From: Paraburkholderia nodosa
GTDB taxonomy: Bacteria > Pseudomonadota > Gammaproteobacteria > Burkholderiales > Burkholderiaceae
Assembly (NCBI RefSeq): GCF_001718195.1
Contig: NZ_MCNV01000002.1
Coordinates: 310,001 to 374,000, forward strand
Length of the DNA stretch: 64,000 nucleotides
Direction: 5' to 3'
Shown here piece by piece: positions 61,214 to 64,000 of this stretch. Each line of letters begins with the position of its first letter. Position 1 is the stretch's first letter. The position numbers and the translations under genes were made by a program. The notes under the pieces are model-generated. The model was not told the origin of the DNA. It saw only the letters and a program-made list of their open reading frames with translations, and searched no databases.

Positions 61214-61594
61214 CTACTCGCTGGCCGCGGCGTCCCCCTTCTGGGCCGTCAACCGGTTCCTCACGGCCGTCACGCCCAGCACCGGCCTCGCCGCATTGCC
61301 CGCGCGCGAGATCTGCCAGGTCTCCGGGACTGTGCCCGAGAGCGTGACGACGCCATGGCTGACCCGAATGTGAATGTCTGAATCGTCGAGATCCGGCACG
61401 CGCCTGATGGCACGGCGAACGTCACGCACCACTGAGGTATCCGGCCGGCTTCCGGGCGTCGATGCCGAGACTCTTTGCACGGCCGCACCGGCCGGCTCGC
61501 TCACGCCGGTTTGCGCGTTCGCATTGGCAGCGCAGCTCGCGATAGCCACGAACACCATCGCGCCGATCGTTCCATTCGCACCGTTTCTGTTCAT
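61214..61594 (-). CDS. BON-domain exported protein
   Basis: This encodes 126 residues. A signal peptide (M-N-R-N-G-A-N...A-N-A-Q-T) is followed by a BON domain (about residues 52-120): V-V-R-D-V-R-R-A-I-R-R-V-P, D-L-D-D-S-D-I-H-I-R-V-S-H-G-V-V-T-L-S-G-T-V-P, then V-L-G-V-T-A-V-R-N-R-L. BON proteins bind phospholipid membranes in the periplasm and respond to osmotic stress. The ATG at 61594 follows GATGGAGGCAGC, which settles the start. It is divergent from the Rrf2 gene. Confidence 0.88.
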   Translation of the reverse strand: MNRNGANGTIGAMVFVAIASCAANANAQTGVSEPAGAAVQRVSASTPGSRPDTSVVRDVRRAIRRVPDLDDSDIHIRVSHGVVTLSGTVPETWQISRAGNAARPVLGVTAVRNRLTAQKGDAAASE

Positions 61595-61762
61595 GCTGCC
61601 TCCATCGGGTCGAGTCAACCGAGGAAAAGCGCCACCTCTGAGCGTATGTTCGCACAGGAAGTCATGCGTCGCGTTCACGATGGCCTGGCCCGCCCCGATG
61701 CCTGCCCGAGCGCACACGCTGATGCAGCGGATGACTTCGGCGCCGCACTGCGCTACCCTAAC

Positions 61763-61790
61763 AACTCCGATATAAAAAGTCGTCGTATAA
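61763..61790. promoter_or_regulatory. 28-bp element shared with ndh-like gene, copy at the Rrf2 gene
   Basis: This 28-base stretch (starting AACTCCGAT and ending GTCGTCGTATAA) matches 63675-63702 at 20 of 28 positions. It ends 2 bases before the Rrf2 ATG, a position fitting autorepression. It includes TATAAAA, a likely -10. Shared only by eye; not tested against the rest of a genome. Confidence 0.6.
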
Positions 61791-61792
61791 CC

Positions 61793-62308
61793 ATGTCACA
61801 CATCAGCACCGGCGTCGAATACGGGCTGCATTGCCTGCTCTATCTTGCCGGCACGTCCGCCGGCGTGCGCGAGGCGAGCGTACGCGACCTGGCGGAAATG
61901 CAGGGCGTGCCCGTCGATTACGCGGCCAAGCTCTTCACGCGCCTCGCCAAAGCCGGCATCGTCGAGTCGACCGAAGGCATACGCGGCGGCTTCAGACTCG
62001 CGAAACCCGCGCGCAATATTTCGGTGCTGGATGTCGTCGACGCCATCGACGGCGACAAAGCGCTCTTCGACTGTCGCGAAGTACGCCGGCAATGTGCCGT
62101 TTTCGACGACGAGCCGCCCGCATGGGCCACACGCGGCACCTGCTCGATCCATGCCGTGATGCAGGGCGCCGAGCGCGCCATGCGCGCGGAGCTCAAGCAA
62201 CACTCGCTTGCCGATCTCGCCACCCGCGCGTATTCCAAGGCGCCTGCCAGCTACCACCATCACGTGGTCGACTGGTTCACCGAGCGCGCTGCCAATCGGC
62301 GCGGGTAA
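61793..62308 (+). CDS. Rrf2-family transcriptional regulator
   Basis: This 171-residue Rrf2 protein has its winged helix at about residues 6-70 (T-G-V-E-Y-G-L-H-C-L-L-Y-L-A, V-R-D-L-A-E-M-Q-G-V-P...G-G-F-R-L-A-K). Cys94, Cys101 and Cys117 sit where Fe-S-binding Rrf2 proteins (IscR, NsrR) carry cluster ligands, but spacing (6 and 15 residues) differs, so cluster binding is possible and not certain. It is convergent with the ndh-like gene, and both have the shared 28-bp element upstream, which suggests it controls both. The start at 61793 has no clear ribosome site. Confidence 0.92.
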   Translation: MSHISTGVEYGLHCLLYLAGTSAGVREASVRDLAEMQGVPVDYAAKLFTRLAKAGIVESTEGIRGGFRLAKPARNISVLDVVDAIDGDKALFDCREVRRQCAVFDDEPPAWATRGTCSIHAVMQGAERAMRAELKQHSLADLATRAYSKAPASYHHHVVDWFTERAANRRG

Positions 62309-62340
62309 CGACCGTCGCGTTGCGAGCCCTTCCAGCATGC

Positions 62341-62375
62341 AAAAAAACGCGGAGCCTCCATCGAGGCTTCCGCGT
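62341..62375 (-). terminator. Terminator of the ndh-like gene
   Basis: ACGCGG...GCCTC pairs with GAGGC...CCGCGT with a small bulge. On the minus strand the hairpin is followed by seven T's (A-run at 62341-62347), 30 bases after the stop at 62405. This is typical of Rho-independent termination. Confidence 0.88.
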
Positions 62376-62404
62376 CCAATCAGATCCGTCGTTATCCTGA
62401 AGGG

Positions 62405-63610
62405 TCAGGCAACCACGATGCGCAGCGGATCTGCGGCGGCGAGCGCTTGCTCGCGGTCCGCGCGAGGCGGATAGATCCATTCGGAGTTGATCCGGTGCTT
62501 GAGCTTCTTCGCCTCGGCGCCCTGCAACTTCACTTCGCGCTCCCAACCTTCCGTGTAGACCGCGCCCCACGGGCCCAGATCCAGACAGGTCACGTACTTC
62601 GGCTGGCTATACGGAATCAGAGCGAGGCCGAGCAGATCGGCGGCCGCGTTGTGGCCTGCCGAGCGCCCCAGGTTCATCGCGTGCTGGCACGACATCATCG
62701 TGTGATTGCCTTCGTCGTCGGTGGCTGCGCGGGCGACGTCGCCCGTCGCGTAGACACCGGGCACGCCCTCCACCGCTAGATTGCGATCGACATACAGACG
62801 CCCCAAGGCGTCGAGGCGGCCCGGAATCTGCGCGGCCAACGCGCTCGCGCGCAGCCCGGCCGTCCAGATCACCGTGTGCGATTCGATACGCTGGCCGTCC
62901 GTTGTCGTGACGCCGCCGGCATCCACTGAAGCCACACCCGAACCAAGCTTCGAGGTCACGCCGAGCGAACCCAGCGCCTCTTCGATAACGGGACGCGGGC
63001 CCGCGCCCAGGTCGGGGCCGATCGCATCGTTACGCTCGACGATGATCACCTTCACGTTCACCTGCTCGCCCAGCGCCGCGCGCAGGCGTGCCGGCATTTC
63101 CGCGGCCGTTTCGATGCCGGTGAATCCGCCGCCCGCCACCACCACGGTATTGCGCGCGGGCGTGTCCGGCTGGCTGGCGAGACTGCGGATGTGCGCTTGG
63201 AGTTCGACCGCCTCGTCGGTCTGATCCACGCTGAAGGTGTGATCGGCCAGGCCCAGGATCGACGGGCGGAACAGCCGGCTGCCAGTAGCCAGCACGAGGC
63301 GGTCGTAGCCGAGCGTAGAGGACCGGCCATCGACATCGGTCAGATCCACGGCGCGGCGCTCCACGTAAACGCGCTCCACCGTGCCCTGGATGAACTTGAC
63401 GCCAGTCGCATCGAAGATCTCTGTGAGCGGCGCCCGGAAGTTCGCGGGGCCTTCTTCGTACAGGCGCGGACGGACATGCAGATGCGGATCCGGAGCGACC
63501 AGCGTGATCTCCACGTCCGTACGCCCCTGCTGATCGAGCAGCCGCGCCGCGCTCAGCGCGCTCCACATGCCGGCGAAGCCGGCCCCAATAACAAGAATAC
63601 GCTTCGACAT
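62405..63610 (-). CDS. Type-II NADH dehydrogenase-like FAD oxidoreductase
   Basis: This encodes 401 residues. The FAD motif G-A-G-F-A-G is at residues 9-14, the NAD(P)H motif G-G-G-F-T-G-I-E at about 160, and the C-terminal FAD motif V-Y-A-T-G-D-V-A at about 280. W-T-A-G-L (about 247) is also typical. NDH-2 enzymes pass electrons from NADH to quinone without pumping protons and sit on the inner membrane surface. The C-terminus lacks a clear amphipathic membrane anchor, so a soluble NAD(P)H:acceptor role is also open. The ATG at 63610 follows GAGAGCCACAC. A terminator follows. Confidence 0.88.
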   Translation of the reverse strand: MSKRILVIGAGFAGMWSALSAARLLDQQGRTDVEITLVAPDPHLHVRPRLYEEGPANFRAPLTEIFDATGVKFIQGTVERVYVERRAVDLTDVDGRSSTLGYDRLVLATGSRLFRPSILGLADHTFSVDQTDEAVELQAHIRSLASQPDTPARNTVVVAGGGFTGIETAAEMPARLRAALGEQVNVKVIIVERNDAIGPDLGAGPRPVIEEALGSLGVTSKLGSGVASVDAGGVTTTDGQRIESHTVIWTAGLRASALAAQIPGRLDALGRLYVDRNLAVEGVPGVYATGDVARAATDDEGNHTMMSCQHAMNLGRSAGHNAAADLLGLALIPYSQPKYVTCLDLGPWGAVYTEGWEREVKLQGAEAKKLKHRINSEWIYPPRADREQALAAADPLRIVVA

Positions 63611-63674
63611 GTGTGGCTCTCCAATGCAGGGATACGTGATATCGGTGGACTCGCGCCGCGCCCGCGCTACGCAT

Positions 63675-63702
63675 AACTCGGATTCTATGAGTCGTAGTTT
63701 AA
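63675..63702. promoter_or_regulatory. 28-bp element shared with the Rrf2 gene, copy at the ndh-like gene
   Basis: This stretch (AACTCGGAT to GTCGTAGTTTAA) lies 65 bases upstream of the ndh-like ATG and agrees with the Rrf2-gene element at 20 of 28 positions, including AACTC, GAT, AGTCGT, GT and TAA. Position and match fit a common operator. Confidence 0.6.
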
Positions 63703-63768
63703 TCGCGCAAGCCCCCTTTTGGGGACGCACTATTGACGAATCAGACAACGATGTCGTGTGGCCGGGCG

Positions 63769-64000
63769 CTACATGCCCATGCCCGTCCCTGCTCCCGTGC
63801 TTGTGCCGGTACCCGTGCCCGTGGTCGTGGCTGGGTTCGAAGTCGCATTCAGATCGATTCTTCCATACACGCCATCGGCTTCGTCATTCGGCCCCGCCGC
63901 GAAAAACAGCGTATTGGAAGGCTGATTGCCGAGGTCGTTGCCGAACGCAATGCCCCACACGCCTGGCTCAACAAGTGCATTGCCGTTCGAACCGGTGAGC
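63769..64000 (-). CDS. TIGR03118-like protein, C-terminal part
   Basis: This is the end of a gene on the minus strand that runs off the right edge. The visible 77 residues include G-V-W-G-I-A-F-G-N-D-L-G-N-Q-P-S-N-T-L-F-F-A-A-G-P-N, the usual closing strand of TIGR03118 family proteins, then a Thr/Gly-rich tail (T-T-T-G-T-G-T-G-T-S) as a low-complexity end. The family is secreted in several Burkholderiales, with unknown function. The start is outside the window. Confidence 0.75.
   Translation of the reverse strand, partial: LTGSNGNALVEPGVWGIAFGNDLGNQPSNTLFFAAGPNDEADGVYGRIDLNATSNPATTTGTGTGTSTGAGTGMGM

Noticed and set aside
61082..61381. Plus-strand frame beginning at the SOS box
   Set aside because: Overlaps the BON gene on the other strand, has no ribosome site, and reads as low-complexity Arg/Gly/Ser protein.

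Overview
The window is GC-rich proteobacterial chromosomal DNA. Gene content points to a beta-proteobacterium of the Burkholderia/Paraburkholderia/Caballeronia group: an acetoacetate decarboxylase - 3-hydroxybutyrate dehydrogenase - patatin operon, a phasin, a 526-residue isocitrate lyase, a PreTA-type reductive pyrimidine operon, an H-NS-like protein with the short C-terminal DNA-binding motif, and many LysR/TetR/MarR/Rrf2 regulators. This assignment is from gene style and is not a database result. I see no rRNA, tRNA, insertion sequence, prophage or CRISPR array.

Layout. 0-9.8 kb: end of an NmrA-like oxidoreductase, a Tat-exported epoxide hydrolase, a divergent LysE exporter/Lrp regulator pair, a MarR regulator, a ClC chloride channel, isocitrate lyase (aceA), then small stress-type genes (DUF2945, OsmC, GNAT). 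9.8-14.3 kb: a three-gene leftward operon of ATPase, double-FtsX permease and AttH/CrtC-like lipocalin. 14.3-19.3 kb: ferritin-like, SRPBCC, DUF1571-like, a GT23-like (NodZ-type) glycosyltransferase candidate, DUF2784 and DUF2252 genes. 19.4-26.4 kb: redox genes (FAD monooxygenase, GST, a PNPOx-FNR-ferredoxin fusion) with two LysR regulators and a PcaD-like hydrolase. 26.4-32.5 kb: a DUF308 membrane protein, an HD/LuxR regulator and an orphan two-component cluster. 33-36.5 kb: the adc-bdhA-patatin operon of ketone-body/PHB metabolism. 36.7-44.6 kb: an MFS exporter, a lipoprotein hydrolase, a TetR/DUF4188 pair with twin operators, a second patatin, a less GC-biased phosphoribosyltransferase gene and a class-3 lipase.

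44.7-52.9 kb holds a complete reductive pyrimidine pathway on the minus strand (amidohydrolase, preT, preA, NCS1 permease, dihydropyrimidinase). It faces a divergent RutR-like TetR gene, and an 18-bp dyad resembling a RutR site lies between them. 53-56.6 kb encodes two secreted proteins: an NHL-type propeller and a Gly/Ser/Ala-rich protein with eleven in-frame 15-bp repeats. 57-63.6 kb is a run of small stress and regulatory genes: H-NS, DnaJ-domain protein, phasin, BON-domain protein, Rrf2 regulator and type-II NADH dehydrogenase-like enzyme. The right edge cuts a TIGR03118-like gene.

The most notable regulatory signals are three. A textbook LexA/SOS box with seven-base arms covers the -10 region of an uncharacterised 94-residue gene (60766-61050). 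A 28-bp element is shared (20/28 identities) by the Rrf2 regulator and its neighbouring NADH dehydrogenase-like gene. Twin operators lie between the TetR and DUF4188 genes. None of these was checked computationally.
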